Positions 26,518-38,764 of a DNA stretch of 64,000 nucleotides are shown here, one piece after another; within the stretch, counting starts at the first letter, position 1; every line of letters begins with the position of its first letter. Made by a program: the position numbers and the translations under genes. The notes under the pieces are model-generated. The model had not been told where the DNA came from and did no database searches. It was given only the letters and a program-made list of their open reading frames with translations. Location of the stretch: NCBI GenBank assembly GCA_020137815.1, contig CM035360.1, positions 3,664,578 through 3,728,577 on the forward strand. The letters are read 5' to 3'. Origin of the DNA: Hormiphora californensis. Its lineage: Eukaryota; Ctenophora; Tentaculata; Cydippida; Pleurobrachiidae.

Positions 26518-27196
26518 AAGAAAAGTTGTTATTTTGACCGTTTTGCCTACTTAAATTTTCTATAAATCAACGATCTGTTATTGGATTGGTATGAAATCTT
26601 GGATTTTAGTCGAAAATTGTCCCATAAACAACTTAAGCATGGTCCCGACTGGCCATTTCAATCAGAAGTTTGTCAAAAATGCCAAAATCCAAAAAACAAG
26701 AAAATCAAGTTACGGTTCTCCTAGTTGGCAGATTTCAACAATTTGCCCAAATCTAACCATAAATCGGATATACACGAAAACTTGGTTCTTGGTAGAAAAA
26801 TGACCATTTTAACGATTGGCACTAGTTTCAAATTCCTATCTCAACGTTTTCAATGGTTTAGGGGCCAAAAACCTCCAAAAAATGGTAAAAAATCAACTTT
26901 TGACCATTTTACAGTCATTTTAGAGATTCGACTTCAACGGCAATCGATTCTACGTGCAAAAATAGGTGGGGGTGACATATTTCGTGTGCTAAGTCATTAT
27001 GGATTTTTCGGGACCACGTTTAATATAGCCAATTTTGACCCAAATCAAATAAAAGTTAAAAAAAAGATTTTAGGGAATGGAATGTTTTTTCCCGCACCGT
27101 AGCGCCATTCTGTAGACCCTCAGCTACCACGTACAAGTGGTGGTTTCCCGTCGCATGCTAGGTCGTGTTAAAATTTCACCAGGCACGCCGTGGCAG
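26518..27196. other. Non-coding segment between the duplicated copies
   Basis: AT-rich. Two overlapping frames of 70 and 125 codons are open but are low-complexity, without splice partners or domains. I see no gene. Confidence 0.5.
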
Positions 27197-27629
27197 GCAG
27201 GGATATCTTATCTCAGAAGTAAAACAGACGTTGTGCAATGTGCTCTCTTAGAAATAGATGTTAACCAGTAAGAGAAGTAGCGAATAGGCCACAAAAAATA
27301 AAAGAAAAATAAACAAACAAAATAAAAGAAGAGAGTTCAAAATAAAATAAAAAATAAAAATTGAATTTAATTGGACAACTTCGCGCCGCGCGCAAATCTT
27401 ACAATTTCACCGCCGCGCGGCGCGTGATGTTCTGCTGCGACTCAAAAAAGCTTTTAAAAGTTGAAATCGAGTCGTTTTCAAAAAATCTTTTAGACCAAAA
27501 ACTGATAAGTTTGTCAAAAAGATGACGATTAAACAATTACTCATACATTTGTGACCTTGTGTTAAGCTGTTTTTTTTGTTGCTTGTTAATTTTTAGACCC
27601 ATCAAACATGTCTAACCTCGCCATGAAGC
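27197..27629. repeat. Segmental duplication copy 2 (uninterrupted, empty site)
   Basis: Collinear with copy 1 but lacking the TTAA transposon. It ends at CGCCATGAAGC, only a few bases before the first N4BP2-like kinase exon, so the duplication breakpoint abuts the gene. Confidence 0.9.
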
Positions 27630-27635
27630 TACCAG

Positions 27636-29188
27636 GTCGGTGACACTTCCCGCTCCAAAACTTCAACGTGGTTTTACCGCCCATTTGCTCCAAGGTTTTC
27701 ATGAAAGAAAAGTGCTGTATTGCCTACGAGGTCCGTCAGGATCGGGGAAGTCGACATATGCAAGGTCTTGAACAAAGCACAAAACAAAACAAATACAACT
27801 TAAGTCTAAAGAAGTCTAACGGCTGGTTTCCACAGGAGTATCATCGACTATCTAGGGAGGGGAAAGGTTTTCTCGACCGATGATTTCTTTTATAATGAAT
27901 ATGGGGAATATCATTTTGATCCTTATGATCTTGAACAGGCACACCAATGGAATTTGAGCAGAGGTTAGTTCAGCGTGTTCTATGACTATTGAAAAAAGTT
28001 CCAGTTGTGTAACACCGTGTGTACCCAAAATGCTCCCTAAACACAACTAGAATTCGTGTTACTAACACGACAGTGTCACATTTGACCTGAAACCTTTTTC
28101 TCCAGTGAAAGATGCTCTAGTAGAGGAGGTTTCACCGATCCTGGTGGATAACACCAACCTGCAATTCTGGGAGATGCGACCATATTGCTTCGAGGTACAC
28201 TTAGGACCAGTCAACCCTCTAATGACAATCTTTCCTCCCTTTCAATGATAGTACACCAACTATTCCTTCTTCTCCAGGCTGCGATGGTCGGATACCGATG
28301 CTATTTCTTAGAGCCCCCCACGGAGTGGAAGTTCAAAATTAATCAACTCTTCAGGTACACACGCACACACACACACATTTTCTTTTTTCTGTGCTCGTGT
28401 TTTTGGGAGAGCTGTATCGTTTCATCGTTGTTTTAATAAATTTTAATATACTTAAAAATTTTTGGCACGGTTTCAAGAAAGAAAGCAGGAAGCGAGAAAA
28501 ATGTTAGAATAAAACATAATATTCAAGAAGGAAATAAAACCCGAGAGAAAGATATATGTAGAGGAAGGGGAAATAAAGAGAGGGCAAGATGAATGATCGT
28601 TATTAATTGTCTCGCTGAGTGATTATCTACTAACTCAGTTATAATGTATATTAATATTGTCTCTCTTTCTCTCTCTCTCTCTCATCAGTCTCTCACTTGA
28701 CTATTATATCTGTGCTCTGTTGAGTACGTCATAACTTTAATCTTTGGCCAACAGACATTTGTCAAGATGATACTGCTTTGTGTGCCTGAGCATTCTTCTC
28801 TCTAATAACCAACCCAACTAAAATTCACACACGCTTTGATTATAACAAAGAAAAACACGAGTTATTTTGGCACTGGAAATAAGATACCGTAGCTTTCAAA
28901 TACACTTAGGTATTCTTGGTCAGCGCTTTGATTTCTTAAAGTAGCAATTCCTTTTTTTGGCAAAGGTTTAATTACCGATCGTTAACCACCTCTCTCTGTT
29001 TGGGGTAAATCTCAGCACTACTGCACTCTCTCTTTCCTAATTCCCACGCACTTAATTCAAGAGCTAAGATTATCTTCCGTGGCAGCGTGTGTGTACAAGT
29101 TAAATCAGAAACACTTGTTCTTCCTTTACTCGGTCATTGCTCTTGTTCTTATTCGTCTACCTCTTTAATCTCCCACCCTCTCTTTCTA

Positions 29189-29278
<90 letters not shown>

Positions 29279-29777
29279 TGTCTCTCTCTCTCTTTCTGTC
29301 TATATCTCTATCTGCCTCTATCTCTGTCTCTCTCACTCTGTCTCACTCTCTTTCTGTCTATATCTCTATCTGTCTCTATCTCTGTCTCTATCTCTATCCC
29401 TTAACTTTGTATACAGCTATCATCTCCACAGGAAAAACCAACACGGCCTAACAAAGCCAAGACTAATCTCACAACTGGAACGATACGAAAGGAACCCAAC
29501 CGTACAAAAAGTGATTGGACCCGTTCTGTGGGAGAAGGTGAGTTTATTTCACCAGCCTAAATTATACCTATGGCTCGATGCTTCATGCTCGATAACAACT
29601 CTTGTCCCGGTTCTGTCCCAGATCCAACGCGAAAAGAAGAAAAAGAAAAAGAAAGTTGTAACTAATTTGGAGGAGGAAGATGCGAAGGAGACAGGAGAAC
29701 CATGTTTGGAGGATCAAAAAACGAAGGTTTTGGAGGATAAATTGCTGTCGGAGTTGTGCTCCATTGAGGACAGATGA
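27636..29777 (+). CDS. N4BP2-type P-loop kinase domain (exons; 5' end not resolved)
   Basis: Encodes an AAA/polynucleotide-kinase-like P-loop domain as in NEDD4-binding protein 2. Exons 27636-27764, 27836-27963, 28106-28194, 28278-28354, 29432-29537 have matching phases (2,1,0,2,0). In order: KVLYCLRGPSGSGKSTYAR holds the Walker A motif GPSGSGKST; VFSTDDFFYNEYGEYHFDP and LEQAHQWN match the family's TDDFF and AHQWN blocks; ILVDNTNLQFWEMRPYCFE matches its DNTN...WEMKPY block; GYRCYFLEPPTEWKF follows. A last exon, 29622-29777, reads IQREKKKKKKKVVTNLEEED and ends at TGA; it may be a true short C-terminus (N4BP2L1-like) or an alternative exon. If it is skipped, 30007-30165 can follow in phase 0 and lead toward the CUE/Smr exons at 39.6-44.0 kb. 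The start codon lies upstream of the first exon and was not found. Confidence 0.82.
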
Positions 29778-30006
29778 ACAACCGGAACAGAAACACAGCT
29801 TTGAAGAAGTTATATCCCAGCATGAGGTTTGGATTTAGAAGTTAGAAGTTTCAGTCCCAGCTCTAATGCTAGTTTCAGTTTTATCTAGTCTAAATTCTAG
29901 TTTCAAACTTCAATAGAAGTTTCAGCAGAAGTTTCAACTTTAACTTTATTGTTCTACAAGTTTCAGTGATCAAGTTTCAGTGTTCTAACTCCCATCCTAC
30001 CTGCAG

Positions 30007-30165
30007 GTTCGTCAGCAGTGTGTCCACGCATTAACGAGATGGGGAGACATCACGGAGCCCCCGAACAACCTACCCCCTGCTGTTATTGGTCGTCTACAGG
30101 ATCTTTGTAGATCGCAACTGAAGCACATTTTAAGACACTCTTTTCGGAGATCTCGCCTCTTTCCT
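30007..30165 (+). CDS. Possible internal exon of the N4BP2-like gene
   Basis: An AG acceptor (ctgcag) and a gtaagt donor bound a 159-bp phase-0 open exon encoding VRQQCVHALTRWGDITEPPN followed by a helical, basic stretch ending RHSFRRSRLFP. The other two frames contain stops. It fits in phase after the exon ending at 29537. Domain not recognised. It is supported only by splice signals and phase. Confidence 0.45.
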
Positions 30166-30439
30166 GTAAGTAGTACTTCAGCTAGTGAAGTGGTCTAAGA
30201 TTGTTATGTTCTAACCCTTCTTTACGGGGCGCACGAAACACAGTCTAGCTAGGCAAGTCTAAGATAGATATTTGTTGGTGGTGGTTAGCAAGTCAATGAA
30301 GTGGAGTTGATACATAGGAAAAGAGAGTTGTCAGTACCTCGGTGGTGGCGTGTGTGTACATGATTATACACCAGTACCAGTAATTATGTCTCACTTTCTT
30401 TACTAACCTCGCCCGTCAACATGTCTCTCAGAGATTAGA

Positions 30440-30600
30440 GAATGACCTGCAAGGAGAGAGAGAGAGAGGGATGGAGAGAGAGAGAGAGGAAGATAGAGAG
30501 AAAGGGAGAGAGAGAGAGAGAGAGAGAAAAGAGAGAAAAGAGAGAAAAGAGAGAACGGAAGACAGAGTGAGACAGACACTGAAAGAGAGAAGAAAAGAAA
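30440..30600. repeat. GA-rich microsatellite
   Basis: Interrupted (GA)n and GAGAAAA units. Non-coding. Confidence 0.9.
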
Positions 30601-31229
30601 GATAATCGGTTATTGATAGATATCTAGTCACTAGTGTATAGGTAGTTCAATTTGTCCGCCAATTAGTCTTCGTAAAAAGAGAGAGAGAGTGAGAAAGTCT
30701 AAAATGAACAAGTGTCCAGACATTATAGACCTGGCCACAAATGTAGTAGTCAGTAGACGATGCGAGAGAGATATATCAAGAAGGATGATGTAATAAACCC
30801 GTCATGTTTATCATACCTCATTGCAGTGCATTTACGAGAGTAGCTTGTTCGATAGTTTGATCTTCCAGATATATTGTATGCTTCCTCTGCTCCTAGAAAC
30901 GGAAGAGTCTGTTTTAGCAATGGCTGTTAGATTTCAAACTGGATTCTGCTGATTATTACTTACATGTGTCACGGTCCATTTCGTACAGCTTTTTACACTG
31001 TCACCCTTTGGATCCACAAATGACTTGTTCTTTACTTGGTTGATATTAAGTTAGGTTCGATATCTTGTTAGTTACTTGTTAGTTACTAATTAGTAGGTGC
31101 ATGAAAAGGTATGAAATGGACAGTATGTAGTGGTTATGCTGGTTGGTTTGAGTATGGTTTTGTCAGTAATTTTGTCAGTAATTTTGTCAGTAATTTTGTC
31201 AGTGGATCTTCTCACTTCCATCTCTCTAT

Positions 31230-32335
31230 CTATTTACCGATTTTGCTGCATTTTGGTGGAAGGTCCGCCCATATCCCTTCAGCAGTACAGTTTAACACCT
31301 TCCCTCCTCCTTTGAACACATGATGTTCCTTACATTCCACTGTAAAGGTTGACCCTGGCTTTATGTCAGTCCACCGCTCCCTCACTGACCCCTCAATGGT
31401 CAGACTTAAACACTTCAAATACTGAGGCCCTGGAATTAGGTTTGGTTGAGTCGTGCCTGACAAGCTGTGATTGAACAATTCAACAGTTTGGATTGATTTT
31501 TAATTTTTTTTAGTTAAGTTAGATAGATAGATATCTATCCTGTATCGCTTCAATTTTGGTTATAATTTTATTTCCATGACGTACCTTGTTTATAGAATTG
31601 TGACATTGTATCCTGATAAGAAAACTGCATGTACCGGATTATATCACCAGTTAGCTTACTACTACATTTTGCGGGGTCTGCAGCCTTTGCAAACTTTATC
31701 GTCACTAGAAGTTCGTAATTGCAAGATATCGTGAAATACTTCTCCGATTTGCTGAAAATCCACATGTTTTCCTCTAAATTTGTAGGTTGAATCGGTAGGC
31801 TGATCGAGTTATCAGTACATGAAGATCCCAGAGCGTACTTGACTGTGGTCCCCAGAATGACTTCAACAGCCGCGGCTGTTGTTTCATTGTTCGAGAATAT
31901 TATTCTCAATTTTTTCCCACTACCCGGCCCGTAGCTGGTTTTTACTGCAAGGGGCTTTTTTTCAAGGTGCCATTCTAACTTAACAGATTTTCGTACGGCT
32001 TCCCACCCTGTAAATATGTAGCAATATGTATATAAACGTGATATTTTGTTCTCGAGGATCCGTGTCGCTTGATGGGTGTTTGGACAATTGTAACCGACAG
32101 AAACCCATGTCCCATACAAATAGTTGAGTCTAATATTTCTATTTGGTTACGAAGTCACCCCTATTATTGTATATAGTGAGCTTGCGCGGAGGGGTAATTT
32201 CGTTACCAATAGTTCTATATAAACTACAATTATATTGCTACAAAACTATAGGAGAATGACTATTAACTGACCTGCTGAGTGTGCCAATGTAACCCAGAGG
32301 GCCACAGTCAACAAAATAAGACCCATGCGAGCCAT
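31230..32335 (-). CDS. Secreted protein with N-terminal novel domain and C-terminal Sushi/CCP domain
   Basis: Three minus-strand exons, 32335-32272, 32007-31585 and 31429-31230, join in phase 1 each time (donors GTCAGT, GTACGT) to give 228 aa. Residues 1-21 (MARMGLILLTVALWVTLAHSA) are a signal peptide. Exon 2 (about residues 22-162) encodes one beta-rich domain with WEAVRKSVKLEWHLEKKP at its start; I do not recognise it. Exon 3 is a single CCP module with four cysteines (YLKC, VEC, LNC and WADLPPKC). The frame stops at TAG right after CSKIGK, but GGTAAAT there could instead be a donor leading to further exons. The gene lies antisense between the N4BP2 kinase exons and the CUE/Smr exons, perhaps nested in one intron. 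A complement-like or adhesion role is only suggested by the CCP fold. Confidence 0.78.
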
Positions 32336-32441
32336 GTCAATAAAAACAACGGTCCATGCTTTTTGAGAGCAAGGTTATCTTGCCCAACATTAAGTAAGCC
32401 GCTTAGGTTTTAAACGGGTGTTTTAAACTGTCCTATAGAGT

Positions 32442-32549
<108 letters not shown>

Positions 32550-32583
32550 ATTTCAGTCAGTTCTTCCTTGTACACTCAGGTCA

Positions 32584-32620
<37 letters not shown>

Positions 32621-32719
32621 TTGCTATTATCAATCTCGTATCTACCTTCTCTTCTCTCTTCTCTCTATATCTATCTATCTCATCTCTATCTCTCTAATAC
32701 TATATCTCCTCATCATCTG

Positions 32720-34125
32720 GTGAGTTGAGAGCGTACGAGCCGACCCGTTAAGCCGCTGAGGGAGACCATGGAGCGGGGGACGAGACAAGCAGGAGCCCAC
32801 CGCGCATTCGGTTCGGAGCGTCCCTGCAACGAGAAAGAGCCCCCATCATCAGGTTAGCCTTTCCCCCCCCCTCGCCCCCGCTACTCCGCTGGACCCGCAC
32901 GACGCACCCGGCCCAGGTATCCGAGGGCACGGTGGCCGAAACTGCACGACGTCCGGCATGGGGCACAGCGAGGAGGTACCCGACGCCCAACAATACCCCA
33001 ACCCTCACTTTAGAAAGCGAGCTTCCATTTCCACAAGACCCACCCAACGTCCCACCGAGAACAAATCTTAGCCTTAGAACCGCACGGTCGAAATGAGAAC
33101 GCCGACGCAGCAATCCCCATCTTCCTTTCCTCAGCAAAGAACACAAATGTTCTTTCATCACCACGTCTCAAACGCATGAGCCGTCCACAGACCTCTCTTC
33201 AGGGACCCTCACTAATAATAACGAGGCCGGCACCTCATCCATGAAAACACCACCCACCCCGTACCAACTAAGATCATGATTCAGCCAATTGTGCGGCTCC
33301 TATCCTTGAAGATTCCGTCAGAGGTGAAAACGCGCGGCTCAGACCCTCGTCGTCAGAAACGCTCATCATTGTATGCCAGGCCCAGACTCCACATGCCCAA
33401 TTATAGTTAGAGACGCCATCCACACCCCCCCCACTATACGTTTTGGGATCAGTTACTTACCTACTACACACCAATCTATCCCCCCCATCCCCTATTCATC
33501 CCTTCCTCCCCTCCAAATCAAGCTTGATTTCCTGAGCACTTCCCCCACCCACAATACCTTCCACGACAACGTGTACACCGCCTCGACCCTACAACGCCTC
33601 CTTCCAAGAGTCAACCGACAACCACCCCGCTGGACGCAGCCTCCGAAATGCGCCCCACCCCAAACACACCCCGAGCCGGCACCAGGCCAGCCCCTAGCCC
33701 CGCAAGTTGCGCTCAGCACACCGATATAGAGGAGCCCGCCTGTTTGTTAGATGGAGCCAGAAAGAGTTCCGACGCTTCTGGCGAAGTCCCCCAGTTCACC
33801 CCAGTCTCTCAAGCGGACGAAAGAAGCTTCCCACCCCAGCGCCAAACATGCTCGAGCGGTGATTGAACGCTTGCCAAGCAGACCCATACACCTTCCAATC
33901 CAAGTTGAACGCAGGGGGGTCGAACCCGGGCGCATCAGCAAACCGTCGAGCGAATTTCCTCACCGCGGTAGGGCCAAGATTGAGGAGGATCCGAGAGAGG
34001 TCCAAGAACCTGAAAGGCAAACCTTCGACGAGCAGTCTTTCGCAAGACCCATACGCTCCGCCCGTGACCGTGCTCAGCTAGACAGCCTGATACGGCTAAT
34101 TAACTAACCCTCCCCCCTGCATACA
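32720..34125. other. GC/C-rich block, possible retroelement 5' region
   Basis: Composition shifts to C- and G-rich sequence unlike the AT-rich flanks. Several frames stay open (plus 33373-33729 and 33751-34107; minus 32748-33164), rich in Pro, Arg and Ser; none has a domain I know. The leading motif shared with 36496 and the retrotransposon remnants at 37.1-38.7 kb suggest an ORF1-like or 5' untranslated part of a non-LTR element. This is inference. Confidence 0.35.
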
Positions 34126-35714
34126 CAGGAGAAGTCCCTGTACTGCCAGCCACATCAAAACCACACGGAGCAGAACGGAGAACACATAAATCTATGCACA
34201 TCTCGACCATTTTTTAGGTTTTTTCTGAGGATGCGTTGTGAATTTTTTTTGAGATGTTATGGTTGGGGTGTTGAGGAGTGGTGTGTTACTAAAAAGGTCT
34301 GTTAATGGCTTCACGTGGCTCTTCTACGCTAGCTTGAGAAATAATTACAATCTGCTAGCTGAGGATATAATATGCGTTGGACACGTACACGGAGCGTGAG
34401 TTAAATGGGGAGGAGGTTCAGGTAAAGATAATAAAGATAACGAGAAAGATTGATTGATTGGTTACCTGAAATAGTTTACCCAGTTTTGATTAATAAATGC
34501 AGTATTATGGTCAATTACCAATGACGCTAATGTCCCCTGTTAGGGCGGAGGAGAAGGAGGGGTGTTGGAGATGGCATATCTTCCTTTGGACAGAAAAAAG
34601 ACCCCACCAACAGGTATAGTAATCTCTTCTAGTGATATTAAAGATAACATAGTAAATCAGAATTAAACCGTGACACCGTGCAAAATTATTATTAATATTA
34701 TCACTAATTCTTTTTTCTATTGAATGTTGGCAGTAGAGACAGACAGTACATGAGAAGTAGAAGGAAGTTAGTAAAATAGCAACAGAGAAGTAACAGCAGC
34801 CAGTACCAAGTAAGGTAAGTAGTACAGTACATAGCAGTCCCATAGCAACTCACAACGACTCCATTATTATGTTACGTATGTTGTATATTACGGCCGTCAA
34901 GGTACCTGGGGACATTCCAATTACTCAATATATGTAGTAAATAAAGTAAAGGTGTCTCTATCTTTCTCTCACTCACAGCTCACTCTCTCCATTACTGCCT
35001 CTCCGTCTCCTTCCTCTCTTAGAGTAATTAATATATGATTAGATGACTAGTTAAAATGGTCTATTACTTTTTAGTGCACGAGGCCGAAGGCCGAGTGCTC
35101 TAAAAACACCAATAATGAACCGAGACCGAGAGGTTCGATGTAGATGCCTTTTACTAGCTGCCGAGACTGGAGGGCACGATAAGGGTAACTACTGAGCGAG
35201 CCTGCGAGGCTCTGCTGTGTTGTACTTTTGGGCGAGCCTGCGAGAGCCGAGGCCTCTAAAAGTGAAGATCTTAACATTATTGTTGTTTGTTGTAATGAGC
35301 ATGTAAAAGCAGCGTCATCAATTTATTAGATGATTGTGGAAACCAATGAGTGAACGAGATAAAAGATTGAGTGAGGAGAAGGAGAGAGAGAGAGAGGAGA
35401 GAGAGAGGGAGAGAGAGAGGAGAGAGAGAGAGAGAGGCGGTGCAGTAGTCACTAACCGCTAGTGCACACGCCCTAACCCTTTATCTTTTCTGCATATAGT
35501 CACGTGATGGCACACACCAATGAGCGTCCTGCATCATGCTTCCCTCTCTGTCCTTCGATTCTCTCTTTTCCTATCTCTATCTCACACCACACACACACAA
35601 TTCATTTCTCTGAATCTCTCTCTCTCTCTCTCTCTCTCGCTCTCTCCTCTCTCTCTATCTAGCTCTCTATCTCTCTCTCTCTTTCTCTCTAGATCGTAGC
35701 CTCTGCTCTCTTAG

Positions 35715-35754
<40 letters not shown>

Positions 35755-36230
35755 TATCTTTAATCTCGTTAATCAGTTTGTATGTTTGTAATGTTCACAT
35801 TGTGTGCGTGTGACTAGAAAGGTCTAATTTTCAATACCACTGCAAGCGGTGTATTTTACTTCTATAATTACTAGTGTTTTTTGCAGTGGTCTAAATTTCA
35901 CGGTCCGTAACACTTTAAAAACACGGGAAACGGTGTGGCACGTGAAAACTTAGATCACCGGTCAAAATTGTCTAATAGCTTTTACTAAGTCACTTTGCAG
36001 TCCCGGCCCCACTTTCTTCCCACTTTCTGCTTTTATCGTAAATTTGATCGGATACCATGGAAGCTTTTGATCAACCTGCAACATTTCTCTCTCTCTCTCT
36101 CTCTCTCTACTCTCTATCTCTCTCTATCTCTCTTTGTTTTTTTTTTCATTTTCGTCCTTTTTCTCAAGCTCCAAGTCTGTCTTCCTTTATGCATGATATT
36201 ACGCAGACCAACACATTACGCTCTGCAGGG
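34126..36230. other. Intergenic or intronic, no gene recognised
   Basis: AT-rich with GA/CT microsatellites at about 35380-35438, 35615-35690 and 35718-35752. A GCGAGCCTGCGAG motif repeats near 35195 and 35232. No exon found. Confidence 0.5.
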
Positions 36231-36235
36231 CTAGA

Positions 36236-36475
36236 TCGGGGGGGAGTGCAGGGCGGAGGGCGCGCGCAGCGCACGCGCGATCGCGACGGGGCAGGCGCGC
36301 GCGAGCACGCGCGCACTGCGCACGCGCACGCGAGCGGGATAGCACTCGCGCGCGCAACGCGCACGCTGCTCGGTCGCGCTCTCGGTCTCGGCGGAGTCTA
36401 GATAGAGACGCTATGCGCTGTCCGGCGCTCTCCGCGCTGCGCTCGATAGCGCGAGAGGCGACGAAGCTCTCTCTC
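36236..36475. other. CpG-dense alternating purine-pyrimidine island
   Basis: Strings such as GCGCGCGCAGCGCACGCGCG dominate 36258-36372. This is unlike everything nearby. It could adopt Z-DNA or be a CpG island. No gene start was found next to it. Confidence 0.7.
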
Positions 36476-37079
36476 TCTTCTCTCCTCTCTCTCTATTTCA
36501 GTCAGTTCTCCTTGTACACCGGGTAAGACATATTCTACGGCCTCAGATATATGTTCCCGCGTCCCACATGTGAATAAAATGAATTTGGGTAACCACCTTC
36601 TCTTCAATGTCTCTACATTGCTCCGTTCATCATCTCGGACTCCCTAGCCACCGGCCAAGTCTAGACGCGAGCCGACCGTGCACGAAGGGTAGACGACCGC
36701 CCAACCCGGGTAGGACCAGGTCTGGCAGTCCTTCCCTTATAAATTTTACAGATTTCCCCTTCTCTCTAAGCCCACTTAATTATCACTTAAGAGCGAGAGC
36801 GAATCCACAGGCAGTAGGAAAGGAAGCTAGGAAGAGTAAACCAGCAGTCTGTCAGTCCGCGCTCTCTATCTCTATCGCTCTTCTATGAAACAATTCATTC
36901 TCTATATCTCGCATGCGTCTCTAGCTTCTCGCTCCTCTCTCTCGCTCTCGAGCGAGTCTCTCTCTCGTCTCGATCGAGAGTCTCTCTCTATCTCTACTCT
37001 CTCTCTCTCTCTCGCTCTCTCTCTCTCTCTTCTCTCTCTCCTCTCTACCAAAAGGTTTTCAGCAACCCTATCCAAAGGA

Positions 37080-38722
37080 GAGACCCTGCCCCCAGACTAA
37101 CGAAAAGCCGGTGTTGGGACCCCTCTCCATCACAGCCCCTAGGAGTAAGCGTTTGATGAGTTGCCGCACCAAGCACCGGGGGCCGGTTTTCCCCCGTTTT
37201 CCAAGAAAGAGCGCAGCCTAGCCCGTGATGGCGGTTTATGGCAAACTTCCATGAGCACAGGAGACAGGCTAAATTTTTTCAAAAGCAGCGTTTGGGCCCG
37301 TATTAAAAAAGGGAACCCGTCACCAGCAAACTATAGCCCTGTTAGCCTAACCCAGTTTTGTCAAGGTTTTGAGAGGGGGTAAGGGGGCAAATGGTTGTTT
37401 TCGGGAGAGCAAAACCTCCTTTCACCGCCCAGAGGGGTTTAGGAGAAAAAGATCTGTCTCTCCCCCCCCAATCATATGGGGAGACTGAAAATCTTGAAAC
37501 GGGGGATGCGGGGTCCTTTTCCCGGTACGCAAGGCCTTGTAAAAGGGTTTCCACCAAAACCCCCCTTCGGAAAACCCCGAGAAAGGGATTTGGGGAGACC
37601 TGCTCCCAGGATAAAAGTTTTGAGACAGATCCCAGAAAGCATGGGGGGAGGGTAGCATAAAGCCGGGTCAGTTCGCTCAGGAGACCCCGGGGAAAGGTTT
37701 TTGGACGTCCTTTTTGTTCTCTATTCAACGATTACCCGAGGAAACCCCCCCCCCCAAGATGCAAGTGTTTGCGGAGCAAAAACTACAAGGCCGTGAGAAA
37801 TGAAAAAAAGACGAACGCTCATGATGCAGACGGAAAAACGTGGTTTTAAAAGGGCAAATGAGAAAAAGCATGGAGTGATGACACAAAGTTTCCCGTTTTT
37901 CCCCAAAATGGAAAAAAACCCCCCAGCCGAACAACTAAAAAAAACCTTTTCTGTATCACCTGGTGTGGAAGTGGTGTGTTTTGGAATGGAAGTGTAAGGG
38001 ACCTGGGTTGTGATTGTCAAATCCAGGACTTACCGGGAAAAACCAAAATTAACCGAGTTTTGAAGGGGGGAACTACAATGGAAAGCGGGGTTATCAGGGG
38101 TTTTTCGAACGAAAAATTTCCCGGGCCCCCTGCTCCCTTCTTACAAAACCTATGTCCGTTCCCACCCGAATATGCTCCCCAGCAGGGGGTAACCAACCTG
38201 GTCGGAGAAAATCAAAGGGGTTTTTAGGGGGTTTGGAACAAATCGTTCACAGCAAAAAAAAGGGGAAAATGGAGAGCCAGGACAAACGGGGAAAAGGGTT
38301 TTAAAGGGCCCCTTTGAAAATTACTCTTAAAAAGGGACCCCCGAGAGGGGGTTATAAGCTCTTTACAGGGGAAAGGGTTGGCCAAAAACCCTTTGGTCCC
38401 CCAAACCCCCTTTTGGCATCACATTCCGCCCACTCCCCCAAGGCAGGGCCCCCCAAGAGAGAGAGGGGAAAAAAAAAAAGCAAAACTAGCGAGTGTGAAC
38501 ACCATCATCCACAACTCGTTCACATCTTCTGCCGTCGGACTGTTTAATGCGGCCCCACCAAACGTCAAGGAACAACCAACCATCGAGAAGGCCAAAGCTG
38601 AACTTGACAGGTTTCTTACCACCATTCCTGACGAACCACCGACTAGAAACTACATGACCTCAAACAATAACAGTATACTGGATTGGTTGAGGCAAGGCAC
38701 GGTCAAGAGGCCGATAGCCTGA
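37080..38722 (+). pseudogene. Non-LTR retrotransposon (CR1/jockey-like) reverse transcriptase remnant
   Basis: Collinear fragments of a LINE reverse transcriptase appear in shifting plus-strand frames. About 37295-37380 reads KKGNPSPANYSPVSLTQF, the KKGDxxxPxNYRPISLT block. About 38155-38225 reads PEYAPQQGVTNLVGENQR, the LEYAPQ...LExVQRR block. About 38485-38722 encodes VNTIIHNSFTSSAVGLFNAAP and LDRFLTTIPDEPP up to a stop, a typical LINE C-terminus. Between about 37190 and 38470 A, C, G and T runs are lengthened, so many frameshifts may be consensus errors, not mutations. A CT microsatellite follows at 38765-38791. The YADD catalytic block was not seen. Confidence 0.75.
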
Positions 38723-38764
38723 CGTTATTCGACCGAAGAATCTCCAAGGTGACTCCAAGGTGAC

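Noticed and set aside
26591-27102. Overlapping frames of 70 and 125 codons between the duplicated copies
   Set aside because: AT-rich, low-complexity, no exon signals in phase and no recognisable motif.
33373-34107. Two adjacent Pro/Arg-rich frames as a host gene
   Set aside because: No splice structure or known domain; GC-rich block next to retroelement debris makes ORF1-like remnant more likely, and I could not prove that either.
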